From a virus, in IMG/VR virus record IMGVR_UViG_3300042893_000929, positions 1 through 30,682 of that record: a stretch of DNA of 30,682 nucleotides. The stretch is one strand, 5' to 3'. Under the pieces are notes generated by a model that was not told the DNA's origin, did not search any database, and saw only the letters and a program-made list of their open reading frames with translations. Below are positions 17,320 to 25,613 of this stretch, in pieces; the stretch's first letter is position 1; each line of letters begins with the position of its first letter. The translations under genes were made by a program, and so were the position numbers.

Positions 17320-18576
17320 ATGGCAGCATCGTATGGTTTAAGTACTCTTATCAACGATAGTAGCTTAAAGTGTTTTCTTGATGCATCTAATCCTAACAGT
17401 TATGATGCAAGAGAAAACTACTTTAAGTATTCACAAGACTTTTCACAAACAGTACAGTGGACTCCTACCAACGGAACAATTACAGCAAATGCTGCGATAG
17501 CTCCCGACGGTACGTTGACCGCTGCGTCGTTTCTTGAGACTGTTACTGTCGGTGGCCATTATATCGATATCAACGGTGTATCTTCACCAATCACGGGTGT
17601 AGTTGGCCAGACATATACGCGAAGCGTTTATCTAAAGTACAACGGCCGGCAATATGTTGCGTTAAACTTTTACGATAATGCTACGTTGCTTACGGTTGTT
17701 AATTTAATTAACGGTACGATTACAGCTACCGCTGGTGGCGTGACCCCTTCCATCTTTGATGCTGGTAATGGGTGGTACCGGGTATCACTAACAAAGACAG
17801 TGGTATCGACTGCGTTATTTTTTGGTGTTGAGTCATATCAAGTATTTCCGTGGGCGGGTTTATATGCTGGTGATATTACAAAAGGTTATTTTATCTGGGG
17901 ATCTCAGGTTGAGCGTGGATCCATAGCTTCAACATATACCTTGACTGGAGCTACTAATAAAGTAAGAGGTGCGGTGTGGACGGATCTAAGCGGTAATGGT
18001 AAAAATATTACATGGAGCAATACCGTTAATCAATTTGCTGTTTCTAATAATGCCACAAGAGGTATTCCTCATTTTAGAACATTACTTAATCCAGGTGTTG
18101 GGGCAAATTCAAATTCATATGGTATAACAAACACTACCGGATATACCATCTTTATGGGATTTATGGAAGCAGCTATTACAGGTTCATTTGGTTTTATGTT
18201 TGAGGATGTATCAGCAGCTCGTGGAATATACACCCACCTTGTGTATAGTGACGGTAATGTATATTTTGACCAAGGTGGATGCTGTGGGAGTGATACGAGG
18301 GTATCTGCACCATTTTCTGAAACTTATACTAAATTTGGTGTTGCCACGTTTAGGCGTTCTGCTGTCGAACGTAGTATTTTTAAAAACGGCACACAGCTTG
18401 CTCAAACCGTTGTTACGCCAGCCAGTATTAATCTCAGCTCTGCTACCATGAGTATCGGTTTCTATAGTGATTGGCAGGGTATGGTCAATATGTTTATGGT
18501 ATACAATAGAGCACTATCTAACGCAGAGATTGCAAGAGTGGCTGCTGGATTCAAATCTAGGTATGGGGTAACATAA
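17320..18576 (+). CDS. LamG-like adhesin with nested CBM-like module (418 aa)
   Basis: Second-type LamG protein. The fold opens at SLKCFLDASNPNSY (residues 15-28), is interrupted by a CBM-like module (residues 29-219: RENYFKYSQ, APDGTLTAASF, YTRSVYLKY, GNGWYRVSLT, YFIWGSQVERG), and resumes at WTDLSGNGKNITW (220 onward). It ends MVYNRALSNAEIARVAAGFK plus SRYGVT. In the uninterrupted relatives (25613 and 26335) the same two edges are joined by six residues. LamG-like folds commonly bind glycans; the ligand here is unknown. The start follows the previous stop by two bases with GGAGG placed inside the end of the previous gene. The stop overlaps the next start as TAATG. Confidence 0.85.
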   Translation: MAASYGLSTLINDSSLKCFLDASNPNSYDARENYFKYSQDFSQTVQWTPTNGTITANAAIAPDGTLTAASFLETVTVGGHYIDINGVSSPITGVVGQTYTRSVYLKYNGRQYVALNFYDNATLLTVVNLINGTITATAGGVTPSIFDAGNGWYRVSLTKTVVSTALFFGVESYQVFPWAGLYAGDITKGYFIWGSQVERGSIASTYTLTGATNKVRGAVWTDLSGNGKNITWSNTVNQFAVSNNATRGIPHFRTLLNPGVGANSNSYGITNTTGYTIFMGFMEAAITGSFGFMFEDVSAARGIYTHLVYSDGNVYFDQGGCCGSDTRVSAPFSETYTKFGVATFRRSAVERSIFKNGTQLAQTVVTPASINLSSATMSIGFYSDWQGMVNMFMVYNRALSNAEIARVAAGFKSRYGVT

Positions 18577-19760
18577 TGGCAACGACATATGGACCACAAC
18601 CAATTGTAACCAACGGGCTAACGGTGTATGTTGATGCCAGTAATCCAAGAAGTTATAATCCAGTTGAGAACCTCTGGGCAACAAGCGAGACGGCACTTCT
18701 AGGAATTGTTGGAGGAACATCGGCTCTCAATGCTGGTGCTGGTCCGTTCGGTGGCGCGGCATGGACAATTACCGTAACAAACAGCGCCGATCACTATTTG
18801 TTTGATTCTGGTCCTTCATTAAGTCTCTATGATATTGTTACACATAGTGTGTATGTAAAATCTACTACACCTCAGTTTCGACAGATTGGTTTAAGATTCT
18901 GGACTGGAGCTGGTCGAGCATGGACAACTACTAGACAGGCCTTTTTCAATCTGGCCACGGAGACGGTGTTTTCTACTTCCGGAACTTTGCTCGACTCCCG
19001 TATCACAAACATAGGAAACGACTGGTACAGACTATCAATAACAGCAAGAGTAGATCAAGCTGGATTTGCTGCTATATCTGTATATGGTACTGGAGTAGTT
19101 ACCAATGGTCACACATATCAGGTAGCTGGATTTCAAGTAGAAAGAAACTGGGGACCAACAGCCTACACGGCCACATCCGGTACTGCTGTTAGTAAACCAA
19201 CAACATGGACAGATCTTTCTGGAAACGGAAACAATATCACACTTGTTAATTCACCAGCTTTTTATGCTATTGGTAATTCAGGTGCCATGCGGTTCAACGG
19301 AGTAAACCAAGAAGGAAACCTCACATCCCTCAATTACGTTACGGGCCGGTCAACAATTATGGCTGTTTGTAAGTATGAAGGTGGTATACTATCTGCATCG
19401 AATGGAAGGATAATCCAAGGGTATAATAATAACTGGCTGTTAGGTGCGTGGAGTGGAAACGTCGCTAATTACTATGCTGAGGGGTGGGTATCCCCGGTAG
19501 GTAATGGTGGCTTTAATACCAACTGGAACAGTCTTGCAGGAACGGGTGATACTGTAGCCGATTGGTGGGAGTTGTATCGTGATGGTAAGCTGTCAGTTTC
19601 TAATAACGGCGGAACACAAGGAATTAATGGATTGAGACTCAGCAGTGGTGGTGAGCCAGCAACCTGTCTTATAGGAGCCGTACTTGCATACAACAGAGTA
19701 TTATCTGCAGATGAGATCTATCGTAATCATAATGTGCTTAGAGGGAGGTATGGAATATGA
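18576..19760 (+). CDS. LamG-like adhesin with nested CBM-like module (394 aa)
   Basis: Paralogue of the 17320 gene. The first LamG edge is GLTVYVDASNPRSY (14-27). The CBM-like insertion spans 28-210 (VENLWATSE, HSVYVKS, IGNDWYRLSIT, YQVAGFQVERNWGPTAYT). LamG resumes at WTDLSGNGNNITLVNSPAF (211 onward) and ends AVLAYNRVLSADEIYRNHN then LRGRYGI. The strand that reads IWGAQ in relatives is VAGFQ here. Start and stop are both overlaps with neighbours (TAATG and ATGA), so the three genes 17320, 18576 and 19757 form one translationally coupled set. The last codons carry GGGAGGT, an excellent ribosome binding site for the next gene. Ligand unknown. Confidence 0.85.
   Translation: MATTYGPQPIVTNGLTVYVDASNPRSYNPVENLWATSETALLGIVGGTSALNAGAGPFGGAAWTITVTNSADHYLFDSGPSLSLYDIVTHSVYVKSTTPQFRQIGLRFWTGAGRAWTTTRQAFFNLATETVFSTSGTLLDSRITNIGNDWYRLSITARVDQAGFAAISVYGTGVVTNGHTYQVAGFQVERNWGPTAYTATSGTAVSKPTTWTDLSGNGNNITLVNSPAFYAIGNSGAMRFNGVNQEGNLTSLNYVTGRSTIMAVCKYEGGILSASNGRIIQGYNNNWLLGAWSGNVANYYAEGWVSPVGNGGFNTNWNSLAGTGDTVADWWELYRDGKLSVSNNGGTQGINGLRLSSGGEPATCLIGAVLAYNRVLSADEIYRNHNVLRGRYGI
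19743..19749 (+). promoter_or_regulatory. Ribosome binding site embedded in the C-terminal RGRYG codons
   Basis: GGGAGGT lies 7-8 bases before the ATG at 19757 and simultaneously encodes part of the conserved RGRYG end of the 18576 protein. It decides the start of the 19757 gene, which overlaps the stop as ATGA. Confidence 0.75.
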
Positions 19761-20989
19761 GTGTTATTATCAATCACAACCATATTGGTACAGCTAATCT
19801 TGTTGTCAGTTATGATATGCTTAATAGCAATAGTTATAGTCAAGCAGAGAACGGATACACATACAGTCAGGCGTTTACTAATTGGGGTGCTGCTGAGACA
19901 ACAGTAACAGATAATAGTGGTATTGTTACGGCTCCTGATGGTACATCTACTGCATCGCTGCTTATTCCTTCGGTAAATAGCGCTATTCATAGAATAAGTC
20001 AAACTGTAACATGTACGGCTGGTATTACATACACGGTTAGTGTATATGCAAAAGCGTATGGATATAATTTCTTATATGTTAACGTTGGACAATCGTTGTC
20101 TGTTAATTCACCAACGTTTAATTTACAGAATGGTACAATATCAAACCCAGGTAATGCAGTTGTTGGTATTACATCTGCTGGTAATGGATGGTGGAGATGC
20201 ACAGTCACAGCAACATGCATATCTACACAAACGTTCCAACATTTTTATCAAGTTAATACTGTCGGTAACGTGGGTGATCAGGTATACACGGGAAATGGCA
20301 CATCTGGTATTCTTTTATGGGGAGCTCAGCTTGAAAGAGGATCCTCGGTTATGCCATACACAGTTACTACAGCTTCAGTAATAACAAGATCAGCCACAAT
20401 TCCTAATATTGTTACTCCGGGAACATATAACGGTACTGCTAACGTAACTTATTGGGATGCTGGCGGTGGTACAGGAGCAAGGGCTCCAGCGTTCTTTTTT
20501 AACAACCAGACTTCCAATGTAATATCCGCAAATACAATACCGGCTAGTTTCTGGCAAGGATCGTGGACGGCCATAGTGGCAGTCAAAATGAATCAGGTTA
20601 ATAAGGGTTACGATAATGCCATGATTAGTCACGGAGGGCTAGTAGGTAATGGTGGGTTACATCTAGGTGAGAGATATAGTAGATTGTATATGGGGTTCTA
20701 CGGTAATGATGTGGGGGGAGCTACTAATCTTGTTGCAAACCGTTGGTATGTATTTACGTGGTCCTACAATGCATCAACGCTATACAGAACAACTTATATA
20801 GACGGTCTAATTGAAAGCTTTCAATCCACGGCAGCATATATCGGGACAGGAACCAACACAGAAATTGGTAGATATACGTGGGCTACTGAATACGGTATGT
20901 TCGGCCACATAGGAGCCGTAAAATTATTCAGTAAAGCGCTTGGTGCATCAGAGATATACCAAGAAAGCAAGGCTATGCAGAAGCAATAA
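19757..20989 (+). CDS. LamG-like adhesin with CBM-like module, diverged LamG edges (410 aa)
   Basis: Member of the second-type LamG set. After ANLVVSYDMLNSNSY (13-27) comes AENGYTYSQAF and a well-kept CBM-like module: APDGTSTASLLIPS, YTVSVYAKA, FNLQNGTIS, GNGWWRCTVTAT, YTGNGTSGILLWGAQLERG. The usual WTDLSGNGN re-entry of the LamG fold is replaced by a longer YNGTANVTYWDAGGGTGARA segment, so the inner boundary is less clear than in its two upstream neighbours. It ends AVKLFSKALGASEIYQESKA plus MQKQ, lacking the GRYG ending. No embedded ribosome binding site is present there; instead the stop overlaps a late-promoter-like octamer. This suggests it is the last gene of its transcript. Confidence 0.83.
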   Translation: MSVIINHNHIGTANLVVSYDMLNSNSYSQAENGYTYSQAFTNWGAAETTVTDNSGIVTAPDGTSTASLLIPSVNSAIHRISQTVTCTAGITYTVSVYAKAYGYNFLYVNVGQSLSVNSPTFNLQNGTISNPGNAVVGITSAGNGWWRCTVTATCISTQTFQHFYQVNTVGNVGDQVYTGNGTSGILLWGAQLERGSSVMPYTVTTASVITRSATIPNIVTPGTYNGTANVTYWDAGGGTGARAPAFFFNNQTSNVISANTIPASFWQGSWTAIVAVKMNQVNKGYDNAMISHGGLVGNGGLHLGERYSRLYMGFYGNDVGGATNLVANRWYVFTWSYNASTLYRTTYIDGLIESFQSTAAYIGTGTNTEIGRYTWATEYGMFGHIGAVKLFSKALGASEIYQESKAMQKQ

Positions 20990-20992
20990 ATA
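20985..20992 (+). promoter_or_regulatory. Candidate late promoter (AATAAATA) overlapping a stop codon
   Basis: One mismatch from TATAAATA. It overlaps the TAA stop of the 19757 gene and lies 25 bases before the start of the 21018 fibre gene, the same arrangement as the exact octamer at 2472. Confidence 0.45.
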
Positions 20993-21017
20993 GAACAGTG
21001 TTTTAGGAAACAACAAA

Positions 21018-22682
21018 ATGGCAAACATAGATAAGAATATTGTTATTACCCCAAACATCAGCAACACGTCTGAACCAAAGATTGTGTTTACTGGTGGTAA
21101 CAATAATCCAACTACATTACGTGTACTAGATGACGGCACCCTCTCTTTTGAGGGTGGCGCGGGTCAGTTGTTTTCTATTTCTAATACAGCAACTGGTCAG
21201 ATCTTTGCTGTTAATGATATTTCAGGTTATCCACTTTCAGAAGTATATTCAAACGGTTTTGTTTCATTAGCTCGTTCGTATGGTAGAGTTGTTATAGGAA
21301 ATAATACAGCGGCTACGGCCGCCATGACTATTCTTGCAAACAACTCCGTATCCGCTTTGGATATCCAGCATACGTCATCGCCGACATCTGCTGGTTATTT
21401 AAAAACTCCTTCAGGTACTAGATTAGCATACAATAGCACTAATGAGTTGATACTGCTTAATTTAAGTCAGTTGCGTCTTTCAGACGGTGTAGGATTCAAC
21501 TACGATTCGTGGGGCGGTATAAGATACGTTACAGCCAACAATACAATGATTATTGGCGGTCCTGGTGCTCCTGGAATAATTAACAACAATGTCGTATCAG
21601 CCAACCTGATTATGCACAATGCAACGACTGGTAACTTTATGGTTGCCAACTCAAGTGCAACTAATTTGTTTGTTGGTGCAAATGGTAACGTCGGTATTGG
21701 TAACTCAACTCCGGGTTCAGTATTAGTTACTCAGTTTAGCGATAATAATTTTGCCGCCGCTGTAACCGTAAGGAACCCCAATACCGGCGGCCAGGCTCAA
21801 GCCATTCTTGATCTTACATCTGATGGTGGTACATTTAGGTTATTCAGAGCATCGGTAGCCTCAGGGACAGGAGCAGGTCTATATGTAGCAACTGCTGATC
21901 CTTTGGTGTTATATACTAATACGGTTGCTCGTGTATACGTAGCAGCTAATGGCAACGTTGGTATTGGCAATAGTGCACCAAGCTATAAACTTGTTGTGGC
22001 AGGAACAACAAGACTTGATGACGCTGTGTCTTTTGGTGGTACCGGTAACTTTACAATTGATTCGAGCGGTATTGGCGCTGGTCGTTTTATGATAACCGTA
22101 GATCCAACAGCCAACGGTACAAACGGATCTCCTAATTCAAACGTTGGTATTGGTGTAGTTGCTCCCATATACAAACTCCAGGTTAATGGTGCTGTGGGAT
22201 TTGTTAATTCTTCTGCTACACAGGTGTTGTTCGCGGCCAACGGCAATGTTGGTATTGGTAACACAACGCCCGCTAGTAAATTAGTGGTACAAGGAGATGC
22301 GGCGGTCACTGGGTTCTTCACATTAAACGAAGCAACAGAGGTTTTAAACACCAAGACGGGAGCAACGGGCACCGTCGCGCATGATTTAACAACCGGTTCA
22401 ATATTTTATCACTCTTCTATTGCAGCTAACTTTACGTGTAACCTGACAAACGTTCCTACAACTGATTCGCGTACTATTACCGTTACACTGATTCTTATTC
22501 AAGGCGCTACACCGTTTATTCCGAATGCATTCCAGATCGATGGGTCAGCTCAAACTATCAAGTGGTCGGGGGGTGCTGCACCTACAGGTAACGCAAGTAA
22601 GACCGACGTCGTTACCTTTTCATTAATTAGAACTGGGGCCGCGTGGGCTGCCGTTCTGGGACAATTGGGGATGTTTAACTAA
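21018..22682 (+). CDS. Tail-fibre protein with NGNVGIG repeats (554 aa)
   Basis: The N-terminus (MANIDKNIVITPNISNTSEP, then IVFTGGNNNPTTLRVLDDGT) is fibre-like. NGNVGIG-type repeats occur near residues 221, 310, 373 and 406, each followed by a short KLxVxG strand as in the 4121 fibre. The C-terminal domain (about 440-554) includes TGTVAHDLTTGSIFYHSS, TVTLILIQGATPFIPNAFQI and QTIKWSGGAAPTGNASKTDV, a domain I recognise from the ends of marine phage structural proteins. No S74 chaperone follows. Compared with the 1229-aa fibre it is short and lacks the PTNxDLGSMAFQD attachment peptide, so it may attach differently or be a second fibre type. The stop overlaps the next start as TAATG. Probably trimeric, by analogy. 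Confidence 0.85.
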   Translation: MANIDKNIVITPNISNTSEPKIVFTGGNNNPTTLRVLDDGTLSFEGGAGQLFSISNTATGQIFAVNDISGYPLSEVYSNGFVSLARSYGRVVIGNNTAATAAMTILANNSVSALDIQHTSSPTSAGYLKTPSGTRLAYNSTNELILLNLSQLRLSDGVGFNYDSWGGIRYVTANNTMIIGGPGAPGIINNNVVSANLIMHNATTGNFMVANSSATNLFVGANGNVGIGNSTPGSVLVTQFSDNNFAAAVTVRNPNTGGQAQAILDLTSDGGTFRLFRASVASGTGAGLYVATADPLVLYTNTVARVYVAANGNVGIGNSAPSYKLVVAGTTRLDDAVSFGGTGNFTIDSSGIGAGRFMITVDPTANGTNGSPNSNVGIGVVAPIYKLQVNGAVGFVNSSATQVLFAANGNVGIGNTTPASKLVVQGDAAVTGFFTLNEATEVLNTKTGATGTVAHDLTTGSIFYHSSIAANFTCNLTNVPTTDSRTITVTLILIQGATPFIPNAFQIDGSAQTIKWSGGAAPTGNASKTDVVTFSLIRTGAAWAAVLGQLGMFN

Positions 22683-23647
22683 TGCCAATATTCGGAGCTC
22701 TTTCTACATTAAACGTATCCGCTCTGGGGCGCCGCATTATAGCAGTCATCGTGAGTGGTACTCAAAAAGCTATATTTGGATATGGAGGTGTTACTTTTTC
22801 TTCTAGTACATCAGTAACTAATATAGTATCCAACACAGGTGTTGTTGCCAATGATGTTACAGGTGTTGGTACTGTTAGACAGTACCTAGGGGCTGCTGGT
22901 TACGGTGGTGATAAAGCTATATTTGGATATGGTGGTGACCACGCTACAGCAGCATATTCAATGACTAATTTGGTATCAAATGCTGGAGTAGTGGCTACAG
23001 ACACGACAGGTGTTGGTACTCAGAGGTCTTTTGTATCAGCTGCTGGTTACGGTACCGATAAAGCAATATTTGCACACGGCGCCTATGGAGCCACTCGCAC
23101 TGTAATAACTAACCTGGTATCAAATGTGGGAGTAGTGGCTACTGATACAACAGCTTCCGGTTCAACGAGGAGTTTAGGTGCAGCTGCAACATATGGTGGC
23201 GATAAAGCTATAATTGGATATGGTTTCGTTGATAACGTTAGATCAGCGATAACTAACCTGGTATCGAATGTAGGAGTAGTTGCTACGGATACAGCGGGTG
23301 TTGGTACTGCTAGACAAGAATGTGCGGCTGCCGGTTACGGCGGCGACAAAGCTATGTTTGGATATGGATATAATGGATCATCAGATATGTCAATAACTAG
23401 CTTAGTATCAAATACGGGGGTAGTTGCTACAGATACAGCGGGTGTTGGTACTACTAGGTCAACTCTGGCGGCCGCCAGTTACGGTGGCGATAAAGCTATA
23501 TTTGGATATGGTGGTAAGAGTGGTGCATCTCCATTTTGGCAATCGATAACAAACAAAGTATCAAATACAGGGGTAGTTGCTACAGATACAGCGGGTGTTG
23601 GTACTGCTCGATATGGCCCAGCCGCTGCTGGATTTTCTTTGTCGTGA
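22682..23647 (+). CDS. Six-repeat, probably beta-propeller protein (321 aa)
   Basis: After about 26 residues the protein is six tandem repeats of 48-49 residues. Each opens with GDKAIFGYGG, continues TNLVSNTGVVATDTTGVGTA and closes with an RxxxAAAGYG strand. The first repeat begins TQKAIFGYGG and the last ends AAAGFSLS. Regular four-strand units of this length and a repeat count of six fit a kelch-like beta propeller; the fold is inferred. I know similar repeats from uncultured marine phage proteins, with no demonstrated function. It directly follows a tail fibre with a one-base overlap, and propellers are common glycan-binding folds, so it may be a fibre tip or partner. The repeats also show DNA-level similarity, which would allow repeat number to change by recombination. 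Confidence 0.8.
   Translation: MPIFGALSTLNVSALGRRIIAVIVSGTQKAIFGYGGVTFSSSTSVTNIVSNTGVVANDVTGVGTVRQYLGAAGYGGDKAIFGYGGDHATAAYSMTNLVSNAGVVATDTTGVGTQRSFVSAAGYGTDKAIFAHGAYGATRTVITNLVSNVGVVATDTTASGSTRSLGAAATYGGDKAIIGYGFVDNVRSAITNLVSNVGVVATDTAGVGTARQECAAAGYGGDKAMFGYGYNGSSDMSITSLVSNTGVVATDTAGVGTTRSTLAAASYGGDKAIFGYGGKSGASPFWQSITNKVSNTGVVATDTAGVGTARYGPAAAGFSLS
22760..23644 (+). repeat. Six tandem 144-147 bp repeats within the propeller-like gene
   Basis: Unit starts are at about 22760, 22907, 23054, 23198, 23342 and 23486, giving spacings of 147, 147, 144, 144 and 144 bases. The shared core resembles GATAAAGCTATATTTGGATA. Spacing is always a multiple of three, so gain or loss of a unit would keep the frame. 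Confidence 0.85.
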
Positions 23648-23661
23648 AATTTTTGACTTTT

Positions 23662-23669
23662 TATAAACA
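23662..23669 (+). promoter_or_regulatory. Candidate late promoter (TATAAACA)
   Basis: One mismatch from TATAAATA, in the 45-base gap between the propeller-like gene and the 23693 gene, 23 bases before that start. A clear AAGAAGGA ribosome binding site follows. Confidence 0.4.
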
Positions 23670-23692
23670 GTACAAACTAAGAAGGATATATT

Positions 23693-24346
23693 ATGGCATC
23701 AAATTTAAACTCAGAATTTAATTATCGATATCAAGTTATTGGTAGCACTCCGTGGGAAAAGTTAAAAACACTCCAAGGGTTTCTTGTTGGTAGAAAACGC
23801 GCAGCCGTCTTAGAAGAAGTAGCAGCATTGAAATATCAAGCCAAGTTAGAAGAACTTAAACATTTAAAAACCGTACCAGCTCTACCTCATATTATTCTTA
23901 ATTTACAGGCAGATATTATTGAACATGAGTCTCATCTAGAAGATCAGAAGCACGCTTTCAACCTTAACCGTAAAGAGATTGAAATCTTAGAAAAGCTAAT
24001 TAACGAAATTTACTTAGAAGTAGAACCTACAAGACTTAAACATGAAGACGGTACACCATACACTGATGATGAGATGTTTGAGGCTAATGCTAATTATGAA
24101 TTTACTGTAACAGTGGGCCGTGAGCTACAATCTGAAATTATTGCTAACGGAAGACCAAGCCCTGCCAAGCTACTCAATGCGATGAGTAATCCACAGACAT
24201 TGGAATCGCTAATGCAGATTGGTTTAGTACCGCAGGGTACAGTTCTTTTAACACAGAAGGATGTTGTTCCTTTACTTGCCAATCAACAAACGGTTACAGC
24301 AATTGAAGCACCAAAGAAGTCGAAGTCGTGGTTTTCAAAAACATAA
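23693..24346 (+). CDS. Conserved helical protein of marine T4-like phages, function unknown (217 aa)
   Basis: The N-terminus MASNLNSEFNYRYQVIGSTP then WEKLKTLQGFLVGRKRAA is a pattern I recognise from a conserved, uncharacterised protein of cyanophages and relatives. Residues about 45-120 are charged and helix-rich with heptad-like spacing (LKYQAKLEELKHLKTVPAL, ILNLQADIIEHESHLEDQKH, EIEILEKLINEIYLEVEPTR), so a coiled coil is likely. The C-terminal part is less structured and ends in a basic tail, APKKSKSWFSKT. It is the only mostly helical protein inside the adhesin region. Its position between the propeller-like gene and three LamG genes fits an assembly factor or scaffold for fibres, which is inference. 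AAGAAGGA eight bases upstream fixes the start. Confidence 0.8.
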   Translation: MASNLNSEFNYRYQVIGSTPWEKLKTLQGFLVGRKRAAVLEEVAALKYQAKLEELKHLKTVPALPHIILNLQADIIEHESHLEDQKHAFNLNRKEIEILEKLINEIYLEVEPTRLKHEDGTPYTDDEMFEANANYEFTVTVGRELQSEIIANGRPSPAKLLNAMSNPQTLESLMQIGLVPQGTVLLTQKDVVPLLANQQTVTAIEAPKKSKSWFSKT

Positions 24347-24353
24347 GTAAAAC

Positions 24354-25613
24354 ATGAGCGTAGCATATAACACATCTATTGTATTGGATAGCACACTGGC
24401 GTTGTGTTTGGATGCGGCTAACCCTAAGAGTTATGACTCTCGAGAAAACCTATTACTGTTTAGCGAGCAAGCTAACAACGCTAACTGGGGCAAGGGTGAT
24501 ATAACAGTATCTGCGGATGTATTAGCATCACCCCTAGGAACCGGAACAGCAGATAAGTTGGTTGAATCAACAGCAGCTGGTGCCTTTCATTATCGTAATC
24601 AAGGCGTCACAAAACCAGCAGCCGCGACGACGTACACCTATTCATTATATGTTAAAAATGCCGGTCGCGGTGCAGTTGGACTTAGAATTGATAGTAGTGG
24701 TAACGGAGCTGTTGTGACGTATAACCTAACAACAGGTGCTCAAATATTAGTACCTGGAACATATGGTACATTTACAAATGCTAGCAGCACGATAACAAAC
24801 GTAGGTGATGGGTGGTGGCGTATATCGTTAACAGTAACATCAGATACAGCAACATCAATTTCTGTACAGGAGTATTTGTACAGCTTAGTAGCCGGTAGTA
24901 CTGTGTATACAGGCGATGGAACATCTGGAGTATATGTTTGGGGAGGGCAGTTTGAACGAGGCTCTTCTGCCACTGCTTACGCTATCACCACTGCAACAAA
25001 CATAACAAGGTCGACATCGTGGATTGATATGATTGGTGGCGGATCTTCTGTCGCTACCAACGGTCCTCAATTCAGTAGTAATAATGGTGGCTATTTTAAT
25101 ATGGCTGCCGCGTCCTCGCAGTATTTTCAGCATCCTGTTTATAGTGCACTTAATATTACAAACAACCTTACATTAGAAGCATGGGTATATCCAACTACGT
25201 GGAATAGCATTGGTGGTATACTGACATATGGTACTGATGCTGCTGAACAATATGCATTATGGACATCGAGTGGTAGCCAGTTTGTATTCAGCAGTAACTG
25301 GCCAGGAACGTGGTATCAACTTTACAATGGATCTACTCTTAGTGCGGGAAGCTGGTATCATGTGGCTGTTACATTTGCTAGCGGTGCAGCAATAATGTAT
25401 ATCAACGGTGTGTTTGCAAGCAGTACGGCTACATTTGGAATAACTACATTGCCGGCCGTTGCTAGTGCCTATCTAACAATTGGTAACAACCACCCTGGCG
25501 GTGATGAAATGTTAAATGGTAGAGTCGGACTTGCTAGAGTATACAGTAGGGTACTAACACTAGCTGAGATTAAGCAAAACTTTAACGCATATCGCGGAAG
25601 GTATGGAGTCTAA
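24354..25613 (+). CDS. LamG-like adhesin with nested CBM-like module (419 aa)
   Basis: The clearest case of nesting. The LamG edge LALCLDAANPKSY (15-27) is followed by a CBM-like insertion at 28-222 (RENLLLFSEQ, YTYSLYVKN, VGDGWWRISLTVTS, YTGDGTSGVYVWGGQFERG). LamG resumes at WIDMIGGGSSVATNGPQFSS (223 onward), continues LTLEAWVYPTTW, WYHVAVTFASGAAIMYINGV, and ends YSRVLTLAEIKQNFNAYRG then RYGV. The next gene has the same outer sequence but no insertion. The motifs LEAWVYP, WYHVAVTF and YINGV are classic LamG strands, so the fold assignment is strong; ligand unknown. The stop overlaps the next start (TAATG), and GGAAGG and GGAG in the last codons can serve the next gene. Confidence 0.88.
   Translation: MSVAYNTSIVLDSTLALCLDAANPKSYDSRENLLLFSEQANNANWGKGDITVSADVLASPLGTGTADKLVESTAAGAFHYRNQGVTKPAAATTYTYSLYVKNAGRGAVGLRIDSSGNGAVVTYNLTTGAQILVPGTYGTFTNASSTITNVGDGWWRISLTVTSDTATSISVQEYLYSLVAGSTVYTGDGTSGVYVWGGQFERGSSATAYAITTATNITRSTSWIDMIGGGSSVATNGPQFSSNNGGYFNMAAASSQYFQHPVYSALNITNNLTLEAWVYPTTWNSIGGILTYGTDAAEQYALWTSSGSQFVFSSNWPGTWYQLYNGSTLSAGSWYHVAVTFASGAAIMYINGVFASSTATFGITTLPAVASAYLTIGNNHPGGDEMLNGRVGLARVYSRVLTLAEIKQNFNAYRGRYGV

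Noticed and set aside
22760-23644. Regularly spaced repeats resembling a CRISPR or satellite array
   Set aside because: The repeats are in a single open frame, spacing is a multiple of three and the translated repeat is a coherent protein motif; no cas genes are present.
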